A DNA stretch of 38,597 nt from JAHJGG01 sp041658785 (GCA_041658785.1 JBAZZL010000007.1:1-38597), one strand, 5' to 3'; shown: positions 1 through 7,825, counted from the first letter of the stretch. Notes: a model not told the origin generated them from the letters alone. Numbers and translations are program-made.

Positions 1-1172
1 TCGGATTTAACGCCGGCAACATCCTTGATAATAACTTGCGGTTGGGAAACCTGAATTTCAAATCCTTCGCGCCGCATATTTTCAAGAAGAACGGCAACAT
101 GGAGCTCGCCCCTGCCAAATACTTTACAATAATCAGTTTGGGAAAAATCAATTTTTAAGCCTACATTTACTTCCAATTCTTTTCCCAACCTCTCTTTTAT
201 CTGCCGGCTGGTAACAAATTTTCCTTCTTGTCCGGCAAAAGGAGAATTATTAACTAAAAAATTTAGTGAAATAGTGGGCTCGTCAATTTTGATAGCCGGC
301 AAAAGCTCTTGAGTTTTATCCACGCAAACAGTATCGCCAATATAAATATCAGGCAATCCGGCAATCATCACAATATCTCCGGCCCAAACCTGACTTACCT
401 CTTTGCGGTTTAAGCCTTCAAATGTAAATAGTTTCGTCGCCGCTCCGGAAATTACCTCGCCCGAATGTTTTTTTACAAACACTTTCTCACCGGTTTTCAA
501 AACCCCCTGATAAACGCGTCCGATTCCCATTCTGCCCAAATAATTATCATAAGCCAGATTAAACGGCTGAAAAGTAAACGGCTTGTCAATCTCTCCCATT
601 GCTGGCGGAACATTTTTTAAAATTGCTTCCAAAAGCGGCGTAAGATTAAGAGACTCGTCATTCAAATTCATTTTGGCAATGCCGGCTTTTGCATTGGCAT
701 AGACAGTAACAAAATCAAGTTGTTCATCATTGGCTCCCAGATCCATAAATAATTCCAAAACTTTATCATGCGCCCATTCTGGCCGCGCGGCCCGCTTGTC
801 AATTTTGTTCAAAACCACAATCGGCTTAAGCCCAAGTTCCAAAGATTTTTTCAAAACGAATTTTGTTTGCGGCATCGGGCCTTCTTGGGCATCTACCACC
901 AGTAGAACTGAATCAATGGAACGAAGCACCCGCTCCACCTCGGAACCAAAATCCGCGTGGCCGGGGGTATCCACTATATTTATTTTAGTGTCATTAAAGA
1001 AAACCGAAGTGTTTTTTGAATAAATCGTAATCCCCCGCTCTCGCTCCAAATCATTGGAATCCATTGTAATATTCTCATCTGTCACCATGCCGGTCTGGCG
1101 CATCAAAGCATCGGTCAGTTTGGTCTTGCCGTGGTCAACGTGCGCGATTATAGCGATGTTTCTGATTTCCAT
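1..1172 (-). CDS. typA: TypA/BipA translational GTPase, 3' part cut by window edge
   Basis: This is a ribosome-associated translational GTPase of the TypA/BipA family, linked in other bacteria to 50S assembly and stress or cold growth. About 390 codons are present and the C-terminus lies beyond position 1. The start MEIRNIAIIAHVDHGKT holds the P-loop (AHVDHGKT). It is followed by the RERGIT switch I motif, DTPGHADFGSEVERVL (G3) and NKID (G4), then the domain II beta-barrel and the start of domain III. The G1 motif with its conserved Thr and the FGSEVERVL stretch favour TypA over LepA or EF-G. The gene diverges from greA. Its leader is about 215 nt long and contains a dispersed repeat (1177-1309) that ends 4 nt before the ATG. 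No frameshift is seen. Confidence 0.93.
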   Translation of the reverse strand, partial: MEIRNIAIIAHVDHGKTKLTDALMRQTGMVTDENITMDSNDLERERGITIYSKNTSVFFNDTKINIVDTPGHADFGSEVERVLRSIDSVLLVVDAQEGPMPQTKFVLKKSLELGLKPIVVLNKIDKRAARPEWAHDKVLELFMDLGANDEQLDFVTVYANAKAGIAKMNLNDESLNLTPLLEAILKNVPPAMGEIDKPFTFQPFNLAYDNYLGRMGIGRVYQGVLKTGEKVFVKKHSGEVISGAATKLFTFEGLNRKEVSQVWAGDIVMIAGLPDIYIGDTVCVDKTQELLPAIKIDEPTISLNFLVNNSPFAGQEGKFVTSRQIKERLGKELEVNVGLKIDFSQTDYCKVFGRGELHVAVLLENMRREGFEIQVSQPQVIIKDVAGVKS

Positions 1173-1176
1173 AAAA

Positions 1177-1309
1177 TATACTCAATTGCTATTTAAATTC
1201 CGTATAATACCCCGTAGCTTAACGTTAAATTATAGCTAAAACTTAACAAAATAATTAGAATTTAATCCGCCCAAAAGGCGGATCGGAATTAATAAGGCGA
1301 AGGGGTATA
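1177..1309 (-). repeat. Dispersed ~130-bp repeat, copy 1 (typA leader)
   Basis: This 133-bp stretch is nearly identical, in the opposite orientation, to 9550-9676 in the ftsE leader. Only a few substitutions and one short block differ: a CCGCC/GGCGG mini-hairpin here, an AT-rich tract there. It contains the palindrome TTAACGTTAA. Two complementary pairs, AATTCCG/CGGAATT and ATACCCC/GGGGTAT, occur in interleaved order. A decayed copy lies at 16786-16883. Confidence 0.85.
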
Positions 1310-1395
1310 AAGGCCTAAAAAGCTTAAAATGCTCTAAAGGCTTAAAAGGCGGATAATTATTTTTTCTCTAAGTCAAGCGAATATTTAATTGCGGG

Positions 1396-1424
1396 AGTAT
1401 ACAAAAAAAATCGGTTTTTGTCAA
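1396..1424 (-). promoter_or_regulatory. Promoter of typA
   Basis: A TTGACA box (1424-1419), a 17-nt spacer and a TATACT box (1401-1396) face typA. This is a near-consensus housekeeping promoter and implies a transcript start near 1389 with a leader of about 215 nt. It lies back to back with the greA promoter, their -35 boxes being 5 nt apart, so the two may influence each other. Confidence 0.78.
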
Positions 1425-1429
1425 CTCTC

Positions 1430-1458
1430 TTGAAACTAAAAAGCAGCCGTTATATAAT
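1430..1458 (+). promoter_or_regulatory. Promoter of greA
   Basis: TTGAAA (1430-1435), a 17-nt spacer and a perfect TATAAT (1453-1458) precede greA. The expected transcript start near 1465 leaves a leader of about 19 nt with no clear Shine-Dalgarno sequence. Confidence 0.75.
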
Positions 1459-1483
1459 AAAATAACTTATTTTCAATTGTAAT

Positions 1484-1969
1484 ATGCAACTTCCTAAACG
1501 AAAACCCGGGAAATACATGCAAATGCCAACAGATCATGCGATGACCAAGAATAAGTATGAAGAATTGGAACGCGAGCTAGAGAAACTCAAACAGAAACGA
1601 CCCTCTGCTGCTAAAGAAGTATCACGGTTGGCAGAACTGGGAGATTTTTCTGAAAACGTGGAATATCAACTGGCCAAGGGACGTTTACGCGGCATTAATA
1701 GTGCAATATTAAAGCTGGGGTACAGAATCAGTCACGCTGAATTGATTAAATCGGGCAAAGACGGGGTAGTACAGCTTGGCAGTACAGTAATAATAAAAAC
1801 TCCCAAAGGTGAGAAAACATACACAATTTTGGGAGCTTCCGAAGCTGATCCGGCAAATGGAATAATCTCGCGCCAGTCCCCTCTCGGCTCTGCTTTGTTG
1901 GGACACAAGGTTGGAGATCTTGTTGAGGTGGAGAGATTTGGGAAGTGTGAGCTAGTCAAAATTAGGTAA
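1484..1969 (+). CDS. greA: GreA/GreB-family transcription elongation factor
   Basis: This cleavage factor reaches into the RNA polymerase secondary channel and promotes transcript cleavage to rescue backtracked complexes. The N-terminal coiled coil (about residues 20-90) carries ELGDFSENVEYQLAKGR, which includes the acidic tip (GDxSEN). The C-terminal FKBP-like domain ends in the family signature SPLGSALLGHKVGDLVEVE. The start MQLPKRK resembles the MQ(I/L)PKRK start of the GreA-like paralogue common in Patescibacteria, which supports the ATG at 1484 over the later Met codons. The length of 161 residues is normal. The gene is monocistronic on the plus strand, and an inverted repeat (2000-2047) just downstream may stop or stabilise the transcript. 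Confidence 0.92.
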   Translation: MQLPKRKPGKYMQMPTDHAMTKNKYEELERELEKLKQKRPSAAKEVSRLAELGDFSENVEYQLAKGRLRGINSAILKLGYRISHAELIKSGKDGVVQLGSTVIIKTPKGEKTYTILGASEADPANGIISRQSPLGSALLGHKVGDLVEVERFGKCELVKIR

Positions 1970-1999
1970 ATACTGTGAATTACGAAACTATCTCTTTTT

Positions 2000-2047
2000 G
2001 TCATTCCCGCCCCCGCCTGTGCGAGAATAAACTCAGGCGGGAATGAC
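2000..2047. repeat. Palindromic dispersed repeat (GTCATTCCCGCC family)
   Basis: Perfect 12-bp arms (GTCATTCCCGCC at 2000-2011 and its complement at 2036-2047) enclose a C-rich loop. A longer relative lies at 17097-17200. Palindromes of this type are scattered through many bacterial genomes. Here it follows greA and could act as a hairpin, though it lacks a T-tract. Confidence 0.75.
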
Positions 2048-2131
2048 AGCCAAAAATATGTACAAATTTTTTGGCCACGTAAAGCGCAATATTTAAAATA
2101 ACTCACTACAAGTTCCTTGGATTCAACTTTT

Positions 2132-2281
2132 TAACGCAACAATACTATCTGTAATTGTCATAAGGAGCGCCGAATTGAACGTCGCAGTGAAATTCGGCTG
2201 GCAAATCAGCAAAAGGGTCAAATTTCTCCGCCGATTGGCGGATCAATTTGACACTCCACCTATTGTACAAGTGTTGCGTTA
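2132..2281. repeat. MITE-like non-coding element with terminal inverted repeats
   Basis: A 150-bp stretch is bounded by 10-bp inverted repeats (TAACGCAACA at 2132-2141 and TGTTGCGTTA at 2272-2281). It contains two internal hairpins: GCCGAATT/AATTCGGC (2169-2198), and GTCAAATT/AATTTGAC enclosing CCGCC/GGCGG (2217-2252). It has no open reading frame of note. The rest of the 1970-2464 gap holds only short low-complexity repeats. Confidence 0.5.
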
Positions 2282-2464
2282 GATTCTGGAGCCAAACTTC
2301 GTTGTTATTTAAAAACAAACAAAATAGAGCACAGATTCAACGCCTGCCAGCCTCACTGGCGTGGATCGGAACGGATTGCGATTAACTTGGCCAAAATTCG
2401 TTAAAATCAGTTAAATCCGTTAAATCCGCGTTCTATTCAATCGTGACAAAAAAGGTAATAATGA

Positions 2465-3385
2465 TTAAATTTTCTTAGGAAATATAATGGATAAAACAAT
2501 GGATGAACCAAGCGCCAACATAATGATTACGAATGATACTAATGATGATATGTGCACTCCGAGTATCCCTGAAAGCATCTTCAGACCAATGAATAGCAAA
2601 ATAATGGCCAGACCTTTTTGTAAATGATGAAAACGATGCAAAACACTTTCAATCAAAAAGAATAACGCTCGCAATCCCATGATCGCGAAGATATTAGAAG
2701 TAAACACGATAAATAGATTTTGCGAAATCACAAATACGGCCGGAATAGAATCAACCGCAAAAACAATGTCCGTACCCTCAATTAAGAGCATTATTAGAAA
2801 CAGGGAAGTAAACATGAATTTACCGTTTTCACGACAAAAAAATTTGCCATTGTGGTGATTGGCGGTGAAAGGTAAATATTTATGGGCAATTTTTATGATT
2901 TTATTATTATTAAAATTTATGTGCTCTTCTTTTTTGTCACGCAGTAACTTTATGCCGGTATAAAGCAAAATCGCCCCGAAGATATACAGAACCCAGTAAA
3001 ATTGGTGGATAATGTACGCCCCGGCTCCAATAAAAATTGCGCGAAAAACAATCGCCCCCATAATACCCCAAAATAAAACTCGATGATGATATTTTTCTTC
3101 TAATTTGAAATAACTAAAGATAAGCATCATTACGAAAAGATTGTCAACGGATAACATTTTTTCCGTCACATAGGCGCTCACAAATTCGGCGGCCATTTCT
3201 TTGCCTATATATAAAAATATTAAAAAACCAAAAATCAGCGCTATCGCAATCCAAAATAGAGACTGGCAGAGGGCTGGTTTAAATTCAACCTTGTGGCTTT
3301 TTCTATTCAGAAAACCAAGATCAACAACTAAAAAACCCACAATAATGAAACAGAATAATATAATAAGATTGGTTTGCGCATCCAT
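2465..3385 (-). CDS. terC: TerC/Alx-family integral membrane protein
   Basis: This is a multi-pass inner-membrane protein of the TerC family; several members act in Mn2+ or other metal export. The family hallmarks are TEKMLSVDNLFVMMLIFSYF (near residue 75), with the acidic SVDN motif in a membrane segment, and EGTDIVFAVDSIPAVFVI (near residue 205), the repeated half-site with two acidic residues. About eight or nine hydrophobic segments are visible, separated by a basic central loop (about residues 148-185). The length of 306 residues fits the family. The gene is monocistronic. Its leader holds a structured RNA and an intrinsic terminator that ends 5 nt before the ATG, implying conditional expression. 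Metal specificity cannot be read from the sequence. Confidence 0.9.
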   Translation of the reverse strand: MDAQTNLIILFCFIIVGFLVVDLGFLNRKSHKVEFKPALCQSLFWIAIALIFGFLIFLYIGKEMAAEFVSAYVTEKMLSVDNLFVMMLIFSYFKLEEKYHHRVLFWGIMGAIVFRAIFIGAGAYIIHQFYWVLYIFGAILLYTGIKLLRDKKEEHINFNNNKIIKIAHKYLPFTANHHNGKFFCRENGKFMFTSLFLIMLLIEGTDIVFAVDSIPAVFVISQNLFIVFTSNIFAIMGLRALFFLIESVLHRFHHLQKGLAIILLFIGLKMLSGILGVHISSLVSFVIIMLALGSSIVLSIIFPKKI

Positions 3386-3390
3386 ATTGT

Positions 3391-3415
3391 AAAAAAATAC
3401 CGGCGGGGTACCGGT
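3391..3415 (-). terminator. Intrinsic terminator immediately before terC
   Basis: ACCGG, a 7-nt loop (TACCCCG), CCGGT, then A and seven T residues. The T-run ends 5 nt upstream of the terC ATG, so the hairpin would also block ribosome access. Its position inside the leader implies attenuation and not end-of-gene termination. Confidence 0.7.
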
Positions 3416-3497
3416 TATAATTAATACTGAATCAATGCTCCAAAGCGCTTTCTTTACGAAAGACCAACCGCTTTATTGCTCATCAGTATTCAAGGTA
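3391..3497 (-). ncRNA. Structured terC leader, riboswitch-like, not identified
   Basis: The leader begins with a rod-like fold. An 8-bp closing helix pairs 3483-3490 with 3423-3430. Within it lie CAAT/ATTG and AAAGCG/CGCTTT helices and a TCTTT/AAAGA apical stem. The fold is followed by the terminator at 3391-3415. An internal CGGTT (3466-3470) could pair with AACCG of the terminator's 5' arm (3412-3416), giving a possible antiterminator. TerC genes elsewhere are controlled by the Mn2+ yybP-ykoY riboswitch, but I do not see that class's conserved loop motif. Confidence 0.55.
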
Positions 3498-3502
3498 AAG
3501 GT

Positions 3503-3531
3503 ATTATATCAAATATATTACAAATGTGCAA
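3503..3531 (-). promoter_or_regulatory. Promoter of terC
   Basis: A perfect TATAAT (3508-3503) is preceded at 17 nt by TTGCAC (3531-3526). The predicted start near 3496 falls a few nucleotides before the closing helix of the structured leader. Confidence 0.65.
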
Positions 3532-3540
3532 TGCAAAATT

Positions 3541-4019
3541 AATCTGAGTTTGAATCCTGTGGAGAATAGCCAGCGGGACATCGCATTTTTAGCCAAAAAT
3601 TTATACGGTAAAAATCACTTCCGAACCAGAGATTTATTTTCTCAACTAAAAAGAAAAACAGACAATTTGGCTCCGAACGCTGAACGAAATCCGAACATTT
3701 TTTAGCGAAAATCCGACTTTGCCCCTCGTAGCTTTAGCGAAGTGGGGACGCTGAATTTTGATCCGCCAACTGGCGGATTACGCTCGGGCGGGCAAAAAGG
3801 AAGGGGGTTGGGGGGAAGGAATCCATTCGGCTACGCTCAGGACAAGCTTTTGCCCGCCCTCGCTTGCCCGTCCGAAGCCCAAAGGCGAAGGAGGGCTTTT
3901 CCGCCGCCGCCGAATTTCGTGCCCCGGCCACTGCGGGGCGCGCCGCTTCTTGTAGATTTTCTCTAACCTATACTTGTCGCGGCGTTTTTTTGAAAAAAAC
4001 AGCCAATAAAATAAAAAAA
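3541..4019. other. Intergenic region with a GC-rich repeat patch
   Basis: I see no convincing gene here. Positions about 3722-3966 form a GC-rich patch of short dispersed motifs: CCCC...GGGG around GTAGCTTTAGCGAAG; CCGCC/GGCGG; the widespread CCTGAGCGTAGCCGAA-type motif near 3825-3850 (minus strand); and a relative of the CCGCCTTCGCC element near 3859-3897. Overlapping open frames in this patch are repeat artefacts. No transcription signals are clear. Confidence 0.6.
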
Positions 4020-6389
4020 TTAATAAGTTACATCTAAAAACGCTTTGTTTAGATTGCCAACGGAAAAAGTCATGACCAAAAAATAACCCGGTTTATACAT
4101 TGTCAGTTGATTATTTCCTTCATCTTGCACTTTATAATCAATCCCAATTAAATAATTTTTCACTGCTGTTAAATCATCTTTAATAATGACACGATCAAAC
4201 ATATAGCGAAGCATTGCTCCACCCATATTGTCTGTCATTTTTACTTTACTATTATACAACTGATTTAAAATTGGCAAAAGCTCGTCGTGAATAGTCTGGC
4301 TTTTGTCATTGACCAGTTCGGCCGGGACCGCTTTTTCATAATTAATTTGCGACCAAGTTCTCGGCGTGGCCGAAGTGCTGGTTGTATTTTGCAAAGGAGT
4401 GTCAAACGCGGAAAATGAGGGTGCGAGCGGGCAAAGAGTGTATTTAGAACTTTTGAAGGGGACAAAAACAGTGGTCTTCGTTTTTTTATAAAGAGAAAAT
4501 TCCGGTTTTCGTTTTGTTAAGTTAACTGAATAAGATTCCGCCTCAATGTTTAAGTCGTTGGAAACAGAGTAGGGCGTCATCAATTCCGTGATGATGTTGC
4601 CCGTATAATTTATCAGCCAATTTTTATTGTCAGCAACATTACCGCTCCCGTCCATTTTCAGCAAAAAGCCGTCTTTATAATAAGTGACGCTATCTAGGAT
4701 AACCGATTGTATATCAGTGGAAGTATGTTCACCGGCAATGATGGCGCCATTATCCGTGGTCGCTTGCGCCACATAGTTGGTAACCTCGCGTTGCGGATTG
4801 ATTATTTTTGCCCAACTAGCGTTTAATTCTTGATCCATTTTCATCATAAACACACCGGGACGAATGGCGTCTTGAGCCAATTTAAGAACCGCCCGAACTT
4901 TTTCCCAGTCCTGTCGCGATTGTTTGGTTTTTTGATCGTCTTCTTTTGACATTTCCAGTTCACCATATTTTTCACCATACCACCTGACTTGTTTAGTGGC
5001 AGTGTTGGTTTTTGTCCCATAATCATCGTCTGCCCAAGTAATCGGACCAGCCAGCAGCGCTTTATTGTCAGTTGTCAGGGAAACGGAAAAATCCGTCATT
5101 GGCGCGGTGAACTCATTAAAACTTAAAGTCATTTTTTTCACCCATTCCAAATTGCCAGCAGAGCCAAATTTGAACGCTATCAGATAGCTTTTCTTGAGTG
5201 ATGCCAAATCCAAACTATTGGTCATTAAGGATAAACCGCCGGACCATTGTCCTAAAACGAGATAACCATTATCCTCGGTTCGCGCCAGGCTCTTGGTAAT
5301 AATCGCTCCTTGCCGTACTTTTTTCCAACCAAGTTCAAAACCACCGCCCGCCTTGGGAATAGCTGCCGCCATGTCTAGTGGTGTACCTTCCATGCTTTTC
5401 GCCCACACAAAATTAAAATCTTTATCAAATTTTGCCAAGCCAGGATAAGTATCAAAATTATATGGCAGATCCTTTTCCGGGTTTGTTTCCGCTATGTTCC
5501 CGGCCAAAGCATAACCTCCGTCAGCCGCAGTGGCAAGATAAGTGTCGCTGTCGCGGGAAATAAAATTTTTAATATTCTTTGACCACTGGATATTGCCATT
5601 CTTATCAAATTTAAGAACTTTAAGCGAGGCATATGGTAAATCCTGATAAACGTCAGGATCTTCTCCTCTTTTGTCGGGGTCTAGATCAAGAATATTCGCA
5701 TAAAACAAAAAACCTTTGTCAGTAGTTTCCAACAAAGAATTTCTGGCGTCCTCAACAAATCCAGTAAATGATTTGTTCCAAATCATGTTGCCGTTTTTGT
5801 CTAATTTGGTGAACAAAATCTTGTTTACTTCCACGCCTGCTTCTGATTCTGCTACGCTGATAAAACCCCAAACTTTGGAAGCCATTAAATAACCGCCATC
5901 TTTCAATTCAATAATTGATTGTACGTCTTCCTCGCCTAGTGGATTCAACATAGCCACACCGCCAGATGCATTTTTGGTCTTCAAAAACTTCATCCACTGC
6001 ACATTGCCCTGTTTATCCATTTTCGCTACAAAGCCATCTGGCGGGATAAACATGATATTAGGGTCAGTTATGCCGGAGACAATGTAGCCGCCGTCTTTGG
6101 TTGGCCAAGCGCCGTTGATTTTCGTGAACACTAAAAGGCGATAGGATTTTAAAAAGGTGGTATTAGGGATGGGCATGGTTTCTGCCCCAAGGTCGCAGCT
6201 GGATTCAGCATTAGCGCTGGAAATTTGATAGTTATTATTTTCGGCCCGCGCCAGATTAAATCTTTCAAACAAATCTGGCAAAAAATATTGTTTAAACAAA
6301 GATAAATTTAAAAAAAACAAAACACTGACAACGATTAGTATTGCCGATAAAGAAATCAAAAAATAATATTTTTTCAATATCAAATGCAT
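4020..6389 (-). CDS. Large membrane-anchored repeat protein, probable beta-propeller-like surface protein
   Basis: I do not recognise a named family. The N-terminus has a short basic stretch and a strong hydrophobic segment (about residues 8-30), which suggests a signal anchor, with the rest outside the cell. Residues about 90-560 carry repeated blocks of the type (T/A)KDGGY-(I/L)(V/A/M)-(S/A)G followed by KxDKxGNxxWxK. These alternating beta motifs resemble propeller-like repeats of secreted proteins. Only one cysteine near the N-terminus and one late in the chain are visible. The last 130 residues are non-repetitive. The gene is monocistronic behind an extended -10 promoter. A role in cell-surface contact is an inference. 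Confidence 0.6.
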   Translation of the reverse strand: MHLILKKYYFLISLSAILIVVSVLFFLNLSLFKQYFLPDLFERFNLARAENNNYQISSANAESSCDLGAETMPIPNTTFLKSYRLLVFTKINGAWPTKDGGYIVSGITDPNIMFIPPDGFVAKMDKQGNVQWMKFLKTKNASGGVAMLNPLGEEDVQSIIELKDGGYLMASKVWGFISVAESEAGVEVNKILFTKLDKNGNMIWNKSFTGFVEDARNSLLETTDKGFLFYANILDLDPDKRGEDPDVYQDLPYASLKVLKFDKNGNIQWSKNIKNFISRDSDTYLATAADGGYALAGNIAETNPEKDLPYNFDTYPGLAKFDKDFNFVWAKSMEGTPLDMAAAIPKAGGGFELGWKKVRQGAIITKSLARTEDNGYLVLGQWSGGLSLMTNSLDLASLKKSYLIAFKFGSAGNLEWVKKMTLSFNEFTAPMTDFSVSLTTDNKALLAGPITWADDDYGTKTNTATKQVRWYGEKYGELEMSKEDDQKTKQSRQDWEKVRAVLKLAQDAIRPGVFMMKMDQELNASWAKIINPQREVTNYVAQATTDNGAIIAGEHTSTDIQSVILDSVTYYKDGFLLKMDGSGNVADNKNWLINYTGNIITELMTPYSVSNDLNIEAESYSVNLTKRKPEFSLYKKTKTTVFVPFKSSKYTLCPLAPSFSAFDTPLQNTTSTSATPRTWSQINYEKAVPAELVNDKSQTIHDELLPILNQLYNSKVKMTDNMGGAMLRYMFDRVIIKDDLTAVKNYLIGIDYKVQDEGNNQLTMYKPGYFLVMTFSVGNLNKAFLDVTY

Positions 6390-6410
6390 TGTTTTAGTAG
6401 AATCCTATAA

Positions 6411-6438
6411 ATTATACCATACTTTTTGGCTAAAACAA
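6411..6438 (-). promoter_or_regulatory. Promoter of the large surface protein gene
   Basis: TTGTTT (6438-6433), a 16-nt spacer and an extended -10 (TGG-TATAAT, 6416-6411) lie 22 nt before the ATG at 6389. The -35 box is embedded in the T-tract of the tRNA-Asn terminator, so one transcript ends where the next begins. Confidence 0.62.
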
Positions 6439-6456
6439 AAAATCCCTTTCGGGATT
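6435..6456 (-). terminator. Intrinsic terminator of tRNA-Asn
   Basis: AATCCC, a GAAA tetraloop, GGGATT, then TTTTGTTTT on the minus strand. It begins about 10 nt after the encoded CCA of tRNA-Asn. Confidence 0.85.
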
Positions 6457-6465
6457 GTTTGTTTT

Positions 6466-6540
6466 TGGCTCGGAGAGCGGGATTCGAACCCGCGACCCAT
6501 TGGTTAACAGCCAATTGCTCTACCGCTGAGCTATCTCCGA
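6466..6540 (-). tRNA. tRNA-Asn (anticodon GTT)
   Basis: The cloverleaf reads: acceptor TCGGAGA/TCTCCGA; D-arm with AGCTCAGCGGTAGAGC; anticodon stem ATTGG/CCAAT around loop CTGTTAA (anticodon GTT); T-arm GCGGG-TTCGAAT-CCCGC; discriminator G; and an encoded CCA (6468-6466). It has its own promoter and terminator. Confidence 0.96.
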
Positions 6541-6599
6541 ATGTTTTGATTTCAGATTTATGATTTTTGATTGATGATTGTGAGAGATTTAACGCGAAA

Positions 6600-6628
6600 A
6601 TTATAACAAACAATTCGCTTCCGGTCAA
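6600..6628 (-). promoter_or_regulatory. Promoter of tRNA-Asn
   Basis: TTGACC (6628-6623), a 17-nt spacer and TATAAT (6605-6600) lie about 60 nt upstream of the mature tRNA. The -35 box overlaps the rlmN stop codon. Confidence 0.72.
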
Positions 6629-7635
6629 ATCTTTTTACTGCCTGCCAACTGCCCGCAGGCGGCATTAATATCCTGTCCAAAGCTGTAACGTTGGGTGGCG
6701 TTGATGCCGGCGCGCATTAAAATATTCTTGAATCTGGAAATTACTTGGGAAGAGGACGGCCTAAACTTTCCAGTGCTATTGTAACCAATCAAATTGACCA
6801 TATATAAATGTTCTTCTCCCAACAAATCAACCAATTCTCTAGCGCAATCGTCGCTGTCATTTACTCCGTCAATCATCAGATATTCAAACATTACCTGTCG
6901 CGACTTCTTTTTCACATATTTATTTACCGCGGATAACAATTTTTTCAAAGGATATTGATTATTGATTGGCATGAGCCGGCTGCGTAAATTATCATTGGGT
7001 GCGTGCAAAGATATAGCTAGATTGACTGCCAGTTTTTCACTGCTAAATTTATTGATGCCGTCAATCAGCCCGGCAGTAGAAACGGAAATATGGCGCGCGC
7101 CGATATTAAAGCCAGTGGCGCTATTGATAAGATTAATGGCTGATAAAACATTATCATAATTCATGAACGGCTCGCCCATGCCCATAAATACCACATTGTT
7201 GACTCCCCTGCCGCCTTGCTTTCCTTTTAAATAGCGCTCCCAAAATAATACCTGCTCAATAATTTCTGATGCGGTCAAATTTCTGACATAGCCCATCTGC
7301 CCGGTGGCGCAGAATTGGCAACCCATCTGACAGCCGGCTTGCGAAGAAACGCAGACAGTATTACGGCCGTTGGCATGGTGAAGCATTACTGTTTCAATTT
7401 TTACGTTATCAGCCAAAGTAATCAACGCTTTGGCTGAAGAAGTGTTGCCGGAATCAAAAACTTTCGCGTTAATTTTTAACGGACACTCAATATCCAACTT
7501 TTCGCGCAAAGCTAACGACAATGTAGTATTTTCGTTCCAGTCACTAATCAAATCTTTGAATATTGCCTGCCACGCCTGCTTTAAGCGATAAGCCGGTTCT
7601 TCAGCTAGAATTAACTTTAATTTTTCTAAATCCAT
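6625..7635 (-). CDS. rlmN: 23S rRNA (adenine-2503-C2)/tRNA-A37 methyltransferase RlmN
   Basis: RlmN is a radical-SAM enzyme that methylates C2 of A2503 in 23S rRNA and A37 of some tRNAs. The iron-sulphur motif CxxxCxxC is at about C102, C106 and C109 (GCQMGCQFCATG). The downstream motifs NVVFMGMGEPFMNYDN and SVSTAGLIDGI are typical. The C-terminal mechanism cysteine is probably C327 in NAACGQLAG. The length of 336 residues is a little short but complete. I chose the ATG at 7635 (MDLEKLKLIL) over one 27 bp upstream, because family members begin close to this helix and the upstream codons lie in a simple repeat. It is flanked by two tRNA genes on the same strand. Confidence 0.94.
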   Translation of the reverse strand: MDLEKLKLILAEEPAYRLKQAWQAIFKDLISDWNENTTLSLALREKLDIECPLKINAKVFDSGNTSSAKALITLADNVKIETVMLHHANGRNTVCVSSQAGCQMGCQFCATGQMGYVRNLTASEIIEQVLFWERYLKGKQGGRGVNNVVFMGMGEPFMNYDNVLSAINLINSATGFNIGARHISVSTAGLIDGINKFSSEKLAVNLAISLHAPNDNLRSRLMPINNQYPLKKLLSAVNKYVKKKSRQVMFEYLMIDGVNDSDDCARELVDLLGEEHLYMVNLIGYNSTGKFRPSSSQVISRFKNILMRAGINATQRYSFGQDINAACGQLAGSKKI

Positions 7636-7712
7636 TGAGTGATTTCTGATTTTAGATTTCAAATTTATGATTTCTTTAATCTACAATCTAAAATCAAAAA
7701 TCTGAAATTGCG

Positions 7713-7786
7713 TGGCTCGGGGACCTGGATTCGAACCAAGATAAACAGCTTCAAAGGCTGCTGTCCTACCTTTAGACGATCCCCGA
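7713..7786 (-). tRNA. tRNA-Gln (anticodon TTG)
   Basis: The cloverleaf reads: acceptor TCGGGGA/TCCCCGA; anticodon stem GCAGC/GCTGT around loop CTTTGAA (anticodon TTG); T-arm CTTGG-TTCGAAT-CCAGG; discriminator G; and an encoded CCA (7715-7713). It lies between ftsX and rlmN and is probably cotranscribed with them, since no separate promoter is clear. Confidence 0.95.
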
Positions 7787-7825
7787 ATATTTTGAATTTA
7801 TTTTGGATTTTGAGTTTTGAATTTA

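Noticed and set aside
3423..3490. yybP-ykoY (Mn2+) riboswitch before terC
   Set aside because: The position fits, but the GGGGAGUA-type conserved loop is not seen, so I report an unidentified structured leader instead.
3734..3966. Overlapping frames in the GC-rich patch
   Set aside because: They occur on both strands, encode repeat-derived peptides (ACPERSR and similar) and have no start signals.
6380..6628. Minus-strand frame through tRNA-Asn
   Set aside because: It reads straight through the tRNA and its terminator; the encoded SSAVEQLAVNQWVAGSNP-type peptide is a tRNA shadow.
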